Part shown: piece by piece, positions 33,456 through 44,509 of the stretch
How the letters are laid out: every line of letters begins with the position of its first letter
Numbering within the stretch: the stretch's first letter is position 1
Source of the DNA: Ochotona curzoniae
Taxonomy: Eukaryota; Chordata; Mammalia; Lagomorpha; Ochotonidae
Direction of reading: 5' to 3'
Assembly: GCF_017591425.1 (NCBI RefSeq)
Contig: NW_024465434.1
Location: forward strand, 248,001-312,000
DNA length: 64,000 bases
Position numbers and translations under genes: made by a program
The notes under the pieces: model-generated
Told to the model about the DNA's origin: nothing
Seen by the model: only the letters and a program-made list of their open reading frames with translations
Databases searched by the model: none

Positions 33456-33477
33456 TCAAGACAATTGAACAATTATT

Positions 33478-33770
33478 TTTAAGAATTATTTATTTCAATA
33501 GCAAATGCAGAGGGAGAGATAGAAATCTTCCATCTGCTGGCTCACTCTGCAAATGACTACAGTAGCCAAGGCTAGACCAGGTTGAATCCAGGAGCCAGAT
33601 AATTCGTCTGGATGTCCAGGAATTTGGACCAATATCTGCTGCTTTCCTTGGAGTATTATCAAAGAGCTGGATTGGAAGTAAGGCAGCTGGGAATTGAACT
33701 GGTTCCCATATGGGATGCCAACATTGCATTTGGCAGCTTAACTTATTACACCTCAAGACTGGCTCCAGTT
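33478..33770 (-). repeat. Old C-type SINE spanning the left edge of unit B
   Basis: Uninterrupted version of the SINE at the left edge of unit A. High identity to A starts about two thirds of the way through it. Confidence 0.65.
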
Positions 33771-33934
33771 AATTCATTAACTAATTAATTAATCTAAAAA
33801 TCTCTTCATCTATGTTGTGCTGGGAAGTTCCTTCAAACAAACCAACAAAAACACAAGAAGAAAGTAATGTATGAATCCTATTAAGTTTCTTTGTTGTGAA
33901 CTCAGAATATTCTCTTCCCTTCCTTTTTTTTTTT

Positions 33935-34215
33935 TTTAAAAAAAGGATTTTATTTATTCTTATTGGAAAGGCACATTTTCAGAGAGAAGGAGAGGCAGAG
34001 AGAAAGATCTTCCGTTTACTGGTTCACAAATGGCCACAATGGTCAGAGCCAGGCCAATCAGGAACAAGGAGCTGCCTTGGTGTCTCCCACGTGGGTGCAG
34101 GGCCTCAAGGACCTGGGCAATCCACCTCTGCTCTCCCAGGCCATAAATACAGAATGGAATTGGAAGCAGAGGAGCTGGCACACGAACTAGTGCCAATGTG
34201 GGCTGCTGCTGCTGG
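33935..34215 (-). repeat. C-type SINE (unit B counterpart of 6,318)
   Basis: Same insertion as in unit A, so it predates the duplication. Confidence 0.8.
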
Positions 34216-34399
34216 CAGAGAGAGAATTAGCTCTTTGAGCCCTCATGTTGATCCCAGGAAGTTTTTCCTTTATGCTGTCATACAGAATACTTGCTATTCC
34301 GAACTGTGTTCAAATAATTTGAGATTTCCTATAAGTTTCAGGTGATATTTTAAACATTTCTAGATCAGAAATCTTCTCAAATCATTGTCACAGAATGTA

Positions 34400-34690
34400 G
34401 GTGTTGCAATTAAATTATATGGGCAGAAAAGATCTGGTTGGCAAAAATACCACTTGGTTGGTATACTCATGTCTGGCTGCATTTCTGATTTCAGCTCTCT
34501 GCTAATGTACACTCTAGGGGCACTAGCTGGTGGGCTTATGTGTCTGGGTGCCTTTCACCTACATGGAAGATGCAGACTGAGTTCCAGGCTCCTGGTTTCA
34601 TCCTTGTTGCACTCTGAGTGCTGTGGGGAGTGAAGCAGCAGATGGCGTGTTTCTCTCCATTGGTCTGCCACTCTGGCTTGCAGGTAAAAT
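34400..34690 (+). repeat. Old C-type SINE (counterpart of 6,800)
   Basis: As in unit A. It is followed by a longer T run at 34,704-34,719. Confidence 0.5.
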
Positions 34691-35539
34691 GAAAAGAAAT
34701 GAGTTTTTTTTTTTTTTTTAAGTTCAGTTCAGCTTAGTGGAAAGGAAAGTACAATCCTCACTTAGCTACTAGAATGCTTCCTGTTTTCTTCCCCACAGTT
34801 GTCATATGAAGTTTTGGAAAATACTGTTGAACCAAAAAAAGTACTTGTTAAACCAAGGCGGGAAAGAACAGAGTCATAGGTCAAGGTATTAGCTACTGCA
34901 TTTTTACCCTTTCTTTAGGAGAGTCAAAAAATATGGAAAGGGGTCTACTTCTAGCTTATCTAGATGACAAGAAGATATGAGTAAATTTGGCTCCCGTGTT
35001 GCTGTCCTTTGGCTCCCACACCACTGGCTGCCTGGCAGAATGAGTCACTTGCTGCTCTGTGTCCAGGCTTAGATACATGTATGGCCACAGCCCTGCTCTC
35101 ACTAAAAGGTTGTCACTCAAGTTCCTTTACCTGTGTTGACAGAGCTACACAGGGCAGGCTGGGCATATCAGTGTGCATGTTGCTGGGACACCAGGCTGTT
35201 TCCATGGCAGCAGGCCACTGCTGTTTGTTACTCTCTTGACAAGTGCATACACCTGTTCCTTAAGAAATATGCTTGTTTTCCATCACTATGAAGCAAATAC
35301 TGATTAGGAAATGACACAGCTGCATGGTGGCAAATTCTCTGTAGATTTCAGGAGGAATAACATCAAATACGACTGCATGTCTGTCATAGCAAATCTTCGT
35401 ATGTAATGAAATATTTATATGTTTGACTTTTCAATTGTGCTGTTTCTAGCCATCATATGCCACAAAGGATTGGAATCAACAAAAGATTTCTGAAACCACC
35501 CTCCCATCTGCTGCACATGGTACTCATGAGGTGAGTATT

Positions 35540-35785
35540 TGTTTGTTTATTTATTTGAAAGGCAAGGGAACAAAGAAAGAAATAAGGAAAGCCTGAGTGA
35601 GAGAAATCTTCAGGCTACAAGTTTACTCCCCAAATGACTATAAAGGCTGGGGCTGGCCCAGGCCAAAGCCAGGAGACTGGAGCACCATGCATGTTTCTGG
35701 ATTGGAAGCAGAATGGCTGAGACTTGAATTGGCGTTCCAATATATAGGATACTAATGTGGCAAGTGATGGCTTAATGCCAGCCCT
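35540..35785 (-). repeat. Old C-type SINE (counterpart of 7,903)
   Basis: The TTTA tract at its start is shorter than in unit A. Confidence 0.6.
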
Positions 35786-35824
35786 GAGTGAATTTGTGGG
35801 TTTTTATTGTTGTCTTTGTTGCTA

Positions 35825-36130
35825 TTAGGGCTGGATGTTATGGCTCAGGTGCTAAATTCTCTTCTTGCAACTGCTGTGATCTCCATGGGGCACTCCTTTG
35901 TGTCCTGGCTGCTCCAATTCCCATTAAACTCTCTGTTTATGGCCTGGGAAGGTAGTAGAGGATGGCTCAAAGCTTTGGGAGCCTGCACCACAGCCTTAGA
36001 CCCTACACCAATGGGAGACTCAGAAGAAGCTTCTGGCTCCTGGCTTCAGATTGACTGAGCTCCAGTTATTACAGCCATTACAGCCGTTTGGGGAGTGAAC
36101 TAGCAGATGGAAGATCTTTCTATTTTTTCA
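35825..36130 (+). repeat. C-type SINE (counterpart of 8,200)
   Basis: Begins GGGCTGGATGTTATGGC, with several small differences from unit A. Confidence 0.7.
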
Positions 36131-36164
36131 CTTTGTAAATTGGATTTGGCTTTGTGGGAATGGC

Positions 36165-36180
36165 ATGGCAGAGTTAGATG

Positions 36181-36225
<45 letters not shown>

Positions 36226-36480
36226 CTTCCACCTGCTGGTTTACCTTCTAAATGGTGGCAATGGCCAGAGCTGGCCAGTCTGAAGTCAGGAGCCAGGGGC
36301 TTCTTCCAGGTCTCACACGTGGATGCAGGATCTAGGAACTTGTGCCAGTCTTCACTGCTTTCTCAGGCCACAGGCAGGGAGCTGGGTCAGAAATGGACTA
36401 ACCTGGGCTTGAATGGTCATCCGTATGGTATGCTGGCACTGCAGGTGAAGGCTAAGCCTGATAGACCACCACGCTAGCCT
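36165..36480 (-). repeat. C-type SINE with GA tract (counterpart of 8,536)
   Basis: The GA tract at 36,180-36,219 is shorter than in unit A. Confidence 0.75.
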
Positions 36481-37322
36481 CCTGAGTGAGGTATTCTCTG
36501 AATGGTTTTTCTAAGATTACATATGATGGCTTCCTGGTAAAGAAGAAATGATAATTCCCCATCTCTTCCTCTTACTAGTATCCAGTTGTCACCACAGTCA
36601 CTGCTGCGACTGAGTATAACTGCTAGCCAGGAGCAAGACTTGAGTGACAGCACAAACTGTAAGGAGGCCCTCACTTCCAGGGCCGTGAAAATGCACTGCT
36701 GCCCCCAAGCACCCAAAGGCAGTCCCAAGGGCCACAGTCTGTGTGAGCAACAGTTCCTGCTATTGCTGAAACCACTGGTTCCTAGGGTTCTTACTCTGTG
36801 AACTCAGCTTTACTTCTAATGTTTCCCTAATGTTCTAAGACGAGCATAAATGTGTGGGAGCTGGTATGAAGGACTATTGACCTGACAGATACTGCCCTAT
36901 TGAGAGCCATCCTGCTTCTCTTCCTACTGATTGTCTAAGCATGGCCCCTTGTCCTCCAGCAAATGCCTGTGGTCTAGAGACACTGTTCCTTAAGGTGTCT
37001 CCGCAAATTCACGTGGGACTTTAAGATGAATGTGGTTCAGTTTAAAGAGGGAACTTGAGCAGCACATACAGTTCCCAAGTTCTGAAAAAAACAAGTTGCA
37101 ACCTTATAATGTTGCCCTTCTGTGACATTATAAACTTCTTAGGCTGAGTATTAGACACCTGAGAATTTGACTCAGATGAAGACTCCATAACCAAGGAGAC
37201 TGGATCACGAAGATGTGGTGGCTCAGAGGAGCCAGAGCTCTAGCTTCAGAGAGGAAAGAGACTGTTCTTTGCACATGGTCTCTGCAATGTCTGCAAGCAG
37301 AGCTCAGAGAGCCTCAGGGATG

Positions 37323-37650
37323 TTTTTTTTTTTTAAGATTTATTTATTTATTTATTGGACAGTCAGATATACAGAGAGGAGGAAAGACAGAGAGGAAGAT
37401 CTTCCATCCGATGCTTCACTCCCCAAGTAAGGCCACGGCCGATGCTATGCTGATCCAAAGCCAGGAGCCTCTTCCGGGTCTCCCACATGGGTGCAGGGTC
37501 CCAAAGCTTTGGGCCATCTTCAACTGCCTTTCCGGGCCACAGGCAGGGAGCTGGATGGGAAGCTGGGCTGCTGAGATTAGAACCAGCGCCCATGTGGTGT
37601 CCAAGGCATGCAAGGCAAGGACCTTAACCACTGCGCCATCACGCCGGGCC
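37323..37650 (-). repeat. C-type SINE (counterpart of 9,700)
   Basis: Full length. It ends CCATCACGCCGGGCCC. Confidence 0.9.
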
Positions 37651-37909
37651 CTAGGCATGTTCTTTTGCCTAGTCAGCTCATCTTTGAAATGTTTTGTTCT
37701 GGGTGATCTCTCAGCTCTTCTCATCCTGTTTCAGTCAGGATGAAAACTTGCCTGAGGCCTTTTGGCCGCTCACCCAACACAAAGGACAGTGTTCACATGT
37801 TGGGAGTGTAGAGGATGGAGAAAGCCCTCTCCTTGTGACAGGGTGGCTCCATCTAAATGTGTTGCCTTGCCTCAAGATTCTCTTAAGTGTTCTTGGTTTC
37901 TTTGAAAGA

Positions 37910-38166
37910 GAATTCCATTCCCCCATTTGTTGTTTCCTTCTCCAAGTGCCCCAAATTGGCCAGCACAGGGCTAGGCTGAAGCTAGGAGTATGGAACTGGA
38001 GCAGAGTTGCCAGAGACCCAAGGACCTGAACCATCACTTGCTGCCTCTCAGCATGTGCATTAGCAGGAAGCTGGTTTCGAAGCAGAGCAGGCACTCAAAC
38101 CCAGGCACCCTGTGTGGGATGTGGGCATCCCGAGCAGTGTGTTCACCATTGTGCTGAACACGTACC
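37910..38166 (-). repeat. Old C-type SINE (counterpart of 10,290)
   Basis: Almost unchanged from unit A. Confidence 0.55.
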
Positions 38167-38169
38167 CTT

Positions 38170-38774
38170 CAGGATTCTGATTTGCTTCACTTTACTGCTT
38201 TCTTGATCATGGCCATTGAACCTTCACATTAGGTTTAGATCCACTTTCTCTTTTACCTGTACTGTGTAGTAGTCCTCTCGTATTTGCAGGGGAAATGTTC
38301 AAAGACTCCCAGTGAGTACTACTGAAACCACAAATAGTACTGAGCCGTATATATACAGTGTATTTTGCTTTGCATATATAGATGTGATGAAGTTTAAATT
38401 TATCAGTTAGGCATAGTAAGGCTTTAACAACAATAACAAATTGGGCATTGTACAACAATATGCAGCAGTAGAAGTTATGCGAATATAGAATCTTCCTAGC
38501 TTGCTTACTCCCAAAATATCTGACTGTAGTTTTGGTTTTTTAATTAAAGGAAGCATCTAATGCTTTTTTTTTTTGTTCATATATGATTGCTAACATCTCT
38601 ACTCTTTGGCTTGACCATTATTAAAAAAAATAAACTTGAAATTAAACTCTCTAATAGTATAATACTTGACCAAATAACTGAGACAGTACCAAGTGACTAA
38701 AAGGCAGGTTGTAAATACAATATAGAATCGTTGGAAAAATGGAAAAGAGTAGCATTCAGATTTCATTAGCCCAG
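38170..38774. other. Unit B unique AT-rich sequence
   Basis: Counterpart of 10,549-11,162, with more point changes than the coding region. No gene recognised. Confidence 0.4.
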
Positions 38775-38958
38775 ACCTGGTGACGTGGCCTAGTGGCTAG
38801 AGTCCTCGCCTTGAATGCACTGGGATCCCATAAGGGCGCCAGTTCTAATCCTGGCAGCTCCACTTCCCATCCATCTCCCTGCTGTAACCCGGGAAAGCAG
38901 TTGAGAACGGCTCAAAGCTTTGGGACCCTGCACTGATATACAAGACCAGGAAGAAGCA
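38775..38958 (+). repeat. Hybrid SINE at the break in unit B
   Basis: The first half (to about 38,893) matches the unit A SINE at 11,163. The second half (AGTTGAGAACGGCT ... ATATACAAGACCA) matches the unit A SINE at 11,963. This is the expected product of recombination between those two SINEs, with loss of about 0.8 kb. Confidence 0.65.
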
Positions 38959-39539
38959 CACAGTGTCAAAGCTGGGAATTGATAGGCCAGGGAGCCCAAC
39001 AGAAGTAACACCGTGGCTTTTGTGGTCTAAGTGATAGCACCTGTTTTGTGTGAGTGCTGGAGCCAGTGGCAGGTGTGGCAGTGGTCCTGAAGTACCTCCT
39101 GGCTAGGCCACTGCACTGCACTGCCTGTGGGGACAGGCCCATCAAAGATCTTTGCTGTTGGCAGGCAGTCCATCCTTTCATCTCATGTAATATTAGACAC
39201 ATTAGGATTCTCCAGTCTCAGGGACTAGAACCCAAGGGTGTGCTTTGGTCTATGCACATACATAGCCTGATTAGGCCACCAACATTGCTGACTCCTGTGC
39301 AAAGGAGCCAGCACTATGTCCCAGCAATGATGAAGATGAAGGGACATAGTCATTAGCACTGAGTGGAAGTACTCCAGTTCCCGAGAGGGATCCATGTGAA
39401 GAGGCAGAGGTCCAAACTCCACATAGGACAACCCTTTGCCTCTTACCCTCGGAATTAATACAGATGACGTGATGGATCTGCACCCTTCAGCAATCCTCAG
39501 ATCAAGAGTCCAGTTGAAAAGAGAGGATAATACATCGAG
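38958..39539 (+). repeat. Unit B-specific segment, related to the retroposon at 56.6 kb
   Basis: Absent from the corresponding place in unit A. The part at 39,290-39,400 (GGGACATAGTCATTAGCACTG ... GAGAGGGATCC) matches, in reverse complement, 56,640-56,720. It therefore belongs to the same dispersed repeat family. No coding potential recognised. Confidence 0.5.
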
Positions 39540-39800
39540 GTGAATCCTGTTGCATTGGCATCCCATATGCATGCCAATTTGTGCCTGAGGTGCTCCATAG
39601 CTGATGTAGCTCTCTGCTTATGGCCTGGAACAGCTGTACAGGATGTCTCAAGGCCTTGGGCTCCAGCACCCACGTGGGAGATGCAGAAGAAGCTTCTGGC
39701 TCCTGGCTTCAGGTTGGCATAGCTCCAACCATAGCAGCCTGTTGGGCTGTGGACCAGAAGATGGAAAGTTTGCACTCCCATTCCCTCTCTAATGTAACTT
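39540..39800 (+). repeat. C-type SINE, unit B only
   Basis: CATTGGCATCCCATATGC to GGACCAGAAGATGG. Absent from unit A. Confidence 0.65.
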
Positions 39801-39934
39801 TACACACCAAAATAGTAAATTTCTTCAAAATTGACTCTATTTTCACCCTTGGAAATCCAAACAATTGAGCCATAATTATGGACTCCTTGCTCTGAATGTT
39901 ACACACACATAGATGTTTTAAAAGATAATTTTTT

Positions 39935-40250
39935 GAGAATGAAGCAGCTTGGCTTGGTAAGCTAAGCCTCTCTAGAAGCGCCACATTCCCAAAGGCAGCC
40001 AGGTCAAATTGCAGTAGTTCCACTTATGACAAGATCCATGCTGGTGTGCCTGGGAAAGCATCAGGAGTAGGTGCAAGTCATTGAGCCCATGCAGCCATGT
40101 GAACAACTTGGAGGAAGCTCCAGGCTCCTGGCTTCCACCTGGTTCAGCTCTAGTGTTGTGACCACTGGTGTGTGAACCAGCACACAGAAAGATCTCTCTC
40201 TCTCTCTCCCTATTTTCTATATAAATCTGAATTTTTATTTATAAGAAAAA
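39935..40250 (+). repeat. C-type SINE
   Basis: The left part (GCAGCTTGGCTTGGTAAGC) is present only in unit B. The right part is shared with 12,330-12,530. Confidence 0.65.
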
Positions 40251-40274
40251 GTTACATTGATCTTTTAAAAAAGA

Positions 40275-40556
40275 AATCGATTTGATGGCAGATTACAAGG
40301 AGAGGAGAGAGAGAGAATGATCTTTCATCTGCTGGTTCACTCTGACCTGGCAGCAAGGACCAAACTCTGCCAGACTGAAGCCAGGAAACACAAGTTTGTC
40401 TGGCTCCCCCACGTGGGTGGCAGGGGTCCAAACTCCTACTTCATCCTTACTGCTTGCCATGCACATGAGCAGGGAGCTGGACTGCATGCAGGGAAGCGGG
40501 ACTAGACACAGTGCCCATGTGGTTGCTTGACCTGTCATGGCACAAGGTTGGTCCCC
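40275..40556 (-). repeat. C-type SINE (counterpart of 12,557)
   Basis: Shared insertion just beyond the 3' end of chimeric gene B. Confidence 0.7.
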
Positions 40557-40674
40557 ATAAATTCCTACTGTCTGTGACTCCCTCTCCATCTACCATTCCA
40601 CACCCACCCTCAGGCACGAATTAGCTCCTTGTGCGTCTTCTGAGTGGACCATTGGCAGCCTCAATAAATAACCT

Positions 40675-41493
40675 CCAAACTGCTATGGAAAGTTTAAAAT
40701 TTTTATTAGAACTTTGTGCACATAAACTTCAATACAAATTGGACTTTTGAGTCTCTGGAAAGTGTGTCCCTCCTCCTGAGAGATCTTGTCCAACTGTTAG
40801 TATTATGGTGTACTCTTTGCCTGTATTTTCTTTAAGAAGTTCTGTAGACAGTCTTTGCTAAATTGCAAACATTTCCCCTTAGTCGGTCAGTAAGCAACAT
40901 GGTGATGTCTCTGTTTCTTTGAAGGCAGAGAACTCTAAATGTGCTTTTACTCATCATCTTCGAAATCCTCTTCAAGTGCTCCTCTTACACTAAATTTTAT
41001 GAGGGAACAATTATTTCCATATTTTCAACTTCACTAACACATTTAACTAGTATGTCTTCAATTGAAAAATTGTTTTAGTTGACCACTCCACTTTTTCTTT
41101 CTTGTTTCTTTTCTTAAACACAAATTGTACATCAGTTGTCATTTTCAATTTGCAAAATTCCTAAATTGTGCTACATTGAAAATAATGTAACAAAGCTTGA
41201 TAAATGTTCTGAGGGAACAAATTTCAATGAGCAAAAAGCAGAGAGCCTTATATAAAACTCAGCTGCCACAAATGTAGACAATTCTATCAGGCTTGTTAAG
41301 TGACAAAACAATCACATAAGTGCTGACAGTCTCCATCTGAAAACCTTTGTTCTCTGAGTTGCCTTTCAGGGTGCTTGGTTGTTTGGTGAGTGAAGGGGAG
41401 AGCAGTGCTGATGTTAAGCCGGGCTTCCCTACAGTGCTTTGGGAGCAGGTGTATTGTCAGCAGCACCCTGGGTGGCCATGGCCTCTGTGCCAT
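40675..41493 (-). other. 3' untranslated region of copy B, YBX1-like
   Basis: Duplicate of the copy A 3' region, with AATAAA at 40,702-40,707 on the minus strand. It carries more small indels relative to A than the coding region does, for example near 40,740 and 41,100. Confidence 0.5.
40702..40707 (-). terminator. Candidate polyadenylation signal of copy B
   Basis: AATAAA in the same context as in copy A. Confidence 0.42.
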
Positions 41494-44355
41494 TTAGTGT
41501 CCAAGGCTGTGTGGCCGGCTGCATGGGGAAGAGCTGAGAGGTGGCTGCTGGCCTTGGATGTTTTCACCCTGATCTTGGCTGTGCACTTGATGTTTTCCTG
41601 CAGCTGGGCCCTGGGTCGCTTTCATCCCTTCACCCAACAGTGGTTTGTTGGAATCCTGCTGGTAGGCTCTTGGTTGGTAGCAGGGCAGGAGCCTTGGGCA
41701 GCGTTGGGGCCAGCAAGGTTGGGCCTGGTTGTCATACATGCAGCTGGGGTTCTCAATGTGGCTCTGCATGATTTGGCGCTGAGGAGGCCTGCATCGTGGC
41801 AAGCAGCGGGAACGGCACCACTGGGCCACGTATCTGCTGCCCCTCACTGCAGCTCCCCTGGGGCCGGTGACGTAGGCCGCCTGTACACCCTTCTGGCCCT
41901 CCTCCACATCAAACTCCACGATTTCACCGTCTGCTAGGCTCGGCAGGTAATACCTGCCAGTGTAACTTTTAATAGCGGTGTGATGAACAAAGATGTCTTG
42001 TTGGATATCATGGCGCCTGATGAAGCCATATCTGGCCTTGACATTGAACCACACCACGGTTCCCAGAACCTTGGTGGCAAGCAGCTTCTTGTGCCCTGTG
42101 GTGGAGAGACTGGGCTCAGCAGGCAGCAGCTTGGGTTCCACCTTGGCCTCAGCCTGGCCACTCAGGCTGGCAGTGCAGGTGGCTAGAGTAGGCAATGGCA
42201 TCTGTGCTTCCCCACAGGGTGACTCGATCACAGGGCCAGCAGCACTGGGGGTGCTGCTCAGGGCTCTCAGGGAGCTGCTGTCTGCTCCTGCTTCTGATTG
42301 AACGGCAGCCTGTCCATCTTCCTCCTGCAGGGCTTCAGGCACGTGAGACTCTTGGGACTGTGCAAGATGCTGGTGGTCCCTCTGCGGCTCCTGGCTTAAT
42401 TTGTCTTGTGAATGCTTCACTGCACTCTGCAGGGCCACTTCCTTCAGGTGATCTTGTTGCACGGCCAGCAGCATTTGCTCTCTCTCCTGCTCGAACTCAG
42501 GACTCTTCTTCAGCATGGACTCTGTGGCACTCAAGAGCTGCTGGGATGTGTCTTCTTTTTCTATCAGCAGCTGTGTCCCAGAGGGGACTTCCTCCCTTCG
42601 TTCACAGGCAGCCACCTCCTTCTCTGGGAAGGACTTCGGCATCATCATGTTGGTGTCTTCGAATGCTTTCTTCTCTTCTTGAGCTCTTTCAAGGCTTTTC
42701 TGCTGTTCTTGTTGCAGTCTGGCTATATCCATCTGCAGTGTGGACACTGCTTCTTGTAATTTTCTCACGGATTGCTTTAAAAGGCTGTTCTCCTCCTCTT
42801 TCTTGAGAAGGGTGTCTTCCAGTGTGTGGACCTGGTGAGTTTTGGCTTTCACAACAAGCCCTTTTGCTTTCATGACTTTCTCTAGTGCATGTTGCTGCTT
42901 CTTCAGTTTTCTGAGTTCTGCAGACTTTTGGTCCTCCTCTGTCTCCAGGGGGATGTTCTCAGTGGCGGAGTGACAGAGTTTCCTCATTATTTTCTTCCAA
43001 GTGTTATTCTCTTTCTCTTTCTCTGCAAGCTGCTTGTTCAGAGAACATAGTTGCCTATTTTTGGCATTGATGAAAATGTCTTTACCTTTTATTAATTTTT
43101 GCAGATGTGCCTGGTCCTTCTTCAGTTGTCTGATTTGTGAAGACAAAGACATCTGCTGGTTTTGTGCCTCCAGTGTGGTGGTGTCAGGCTTTGAAGAAGG
43201 CATTCTGGTTATTTCTTCCTTGAGGAGCCTGACTGTGCTTTCCTTGGTTACTAGAGATGGTTCCAGTGTTTCCGTGGCTTCTTCAAGGCCTTGGGCAGGC
43301 TCCCCCAAGGGAACAGACTTTGTCAGCTCTGCTGACTCTTTTGTGAATCCTCCCTGATTGGAGGCCTCTAGGAAATCTTTCAGGTGTTTTGGAAGATCTT
43401 CCTTGGTTGAGAATTGTCCAAGATTTTCAATGACTTGGGCAAACTCCTGTTTGAACATTGTGGATCTGATGTCAGTCTCTTGGACATTTTGTGCCAAGTC
43501 GATATCTTCTGACTCTAGGCCAACGTGGTTTCCTTCCATGTTGGGCTGTGTACCAATCTTTCTAAACACATGTTCAAGACACACTGACTCTCGAAGCCTC
43601 TTTATGGTTTGCTTCAACGTCTTGTTCTGCTGCTGGATCTCTGTCAGATGACTCTGCAGGGAACGTACCTGATGAATTTTCACTGTGAGAAAGAGCTCTT
43701 TGCCTTCCATGAGCTTCTCTAGACGATCTTCCTTCTTCTTTATTTGCTTGAGTTCTAGGGACATGTCTTGATATTTTCTCTCCACTTTGGTTTTCTGCAT
43801 CATAGCATGAGATAGTGTCTCGATTCTGGCCTGGAGGAGCCGGATGGTTTCTTCTTTTGTCGCCAGTGATGATTTGAGCACTTGATTCTCTTGTCGGAGA
43901 TGCTGAAGTGTCTCTCTCCAGGACTCAGGTTTTCTTTGATCAAGAAAGGCAAGATTGCGAGAGGCCTCCAACACTCCCTTGAGCTCTCTGAGTAGATCTT
44001 CTTTGTTGGAAATCTCCCCCGTGGTTTCCAGGATGTGGTCAGCTCCCTTTACATACCTTCCAGCTTTGGCTTTGTTGTCTCCATCAGTGATGAGCAATCC
44101 AGATTCATTCCTGATTTCATCCAGTGTTTTTGGTACCGTAGGTTGAATGGCAGTGTGCTGGTTGTTGTGCCGCTCCCATGCCTGACACCATGCTTCCAGG
44201 TCTCTGGTGAGACTGGTCAGCAGGTCACCTTGACCTCTTTGAATGTTGTTCTTCGGTACGCCTTCTGGTATATATTTGTAATAGCCACCAATGTCCTTTG
44301 CCAGTCCTGGGTAATGGCCTAGCCTAGAGCCTAGGCCAGGAATCCCTGAGGACAT
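41494..44355 (-). CDS. Chimeric TRIP11-like coiled-coil / YBX1-like cold-shock-domain protein, copy B
   Basis: Open frame of 953 codons, the duplicate of copy A, with the same domain order and no stop or frameshift. By eye it differs from A by about 39 substitutions (about 26 replacement, 13 synonymous) and one in-frame 9-bp deletion near codon 90. Notable changes are L16P, which would break a helix in the N-terminal membrane-sensor-like segment, and N831Y (A numbering) in the near-invariant NVTGP at the end of the cold-shock domain. The key aromatic residues of the RNA-binding face are kept. Promoter, leader and 3'UTR are duplicated with it. The near-neutral substitution ratio means it could be a functional gene, a relaxed paralog or a recent pseudogene that is not yet broken. 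Confidence 0.78.
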   Translation of the reverse strand: MSSGIPGLGSRLGHYPGLAKDIGGYYKYIPEGVPKNNIQRGQGDLLTSLTRDLEAWCQAWERHNNQHTAIQPTVPKTLDEIRNESGLLITDGDNKAKAGRYVKGADHILETTGEISNKEDLLRELKGVLEASRNLAFLDQRKPESWRETLQHLRQENQVLKSSLATKEETIRLLQARIETLSHAMMQKTKVERKYQDMSLELKQIKKKEDRLEKLMEGKELFLTVKIHQVRSLQSHLTEIQQQNKTLKQTIKRLRESVCLEHVFRKIGTQPNMEGNHVGLESEDIDLAQNVQETDIRSTMFKQEFAQVIENLGQFSTKEDLPKHLKDFLEASNQGGFTKESAELTKSVPLGEPAQGLEEATETLEPSLVTKESTVRLLKEEITRMPSSKPDTTTLEAQNQQMSLSSQIRQLKKDQAHLQKLIKGKDIFINAKNRQLCSLNKQLAEKEKENNTWKKIMRKLCHSATENIPLETEEDQKSAELRKLKKQQHALEKVMKAKGLVVKAKTHQVHTLEDTLLKKEEENSLLKQSVRKLQEAVSTLQMDIARLQQEQQKSLERAQEEKKAFEDTNMMMPKSFPEKEVAACERREEVPSGTQLLIEKEDTSQQLLSATESMLKKSPEFEQEREQMLLAVQQDHLKEVALQSAVKHSQDKLSQEPQRDHQHLAQSQESHVPEALQEEDGQAAVQSEAGADSSSLRALSSTPSAAGPVIESPCGEAQMPLPTLATCTASLSGQAEAKVEPKLLPAEPSLSTTGHKKLLATKVLGTVVWFNVKARYGFIRRHDIQQDIFVHHTAIKSYTGRYYLPSLADGEIVEFDVEEGQKGVQAAYVTGPRGAAVRGSRYVAQWCRSRCLPRCRPPQRQIMQSHIENPSCMYDNQAQPCWPQRCPRLLPCYQPRAYQQDSNKPLLGEGMKATQGPAAGKHQVHSQDQGENIQGQQPPLSSSPCSRPHSLGH
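41857..42087 (-). other. Cold-shock domain of copy B
   Basis: Same motifs as copy A (WFNV, RYGFI, IFVHH). The only amino-acid change from A in this domain is Asn to Tyr in AAYVTGP at its end. Confidence 0.83.
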
Positions 44356-44450
44356 GGCTGTGGGTCACTTAACTGCGCTGCAGTGCTCAGAGAGCATCCA
44401 GTTCAGTCGGACAGTCCCACAAAGTGTCGCCAGAGCAAGGCATGCTGGGA

Positions 44451-44459
44451 CTTATATAG
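44451..44459 (-). promoter_or_regulatory. TATA box of copy B (CTATATAAG)
   Basis: Same motif and spacing as in copy A. The flanking promoter is almost unchanged, including the GCAACAGCTGTTGC palindrome at 44,484-44,497. Confidence 0.72.
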
Positions 44460-44483
44460 GCAGCTAACAATGGCCGTTGGTTA

Positions 44484-44497
44484 GCAACAGCTGTTGC
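44484..44497. promoter_or_regulatory. 14-bp palindrome with E-box, promoter of copy B
   Basis: GCAACAGCTGTTGC, identical to the copy A element and at the same distance from the TATA box. Confidence 0.42.
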
Positions 44498-44509
44498 CTA
44501 GAGATTCTG

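Larger units (their letters stand above)
33650..38893 (+). repeat. Segmental duplication unit B, first block
   Basis: Counterpart of 6,030-11,290. Some stretches (34,988-35,368 versus 7,360-7,740) are identical by eye over nearly 400 bp, while others (for example 34,240-34,460) differ at many positions and carry indels. Confidence 0.9.

Noticed and set aside
8551..36219. GA-rich tracts as regulatory elements
   Set aside because: They are expansions of the GAGAGA part of SINEs, differ in length between the units and behave as microsatellites.
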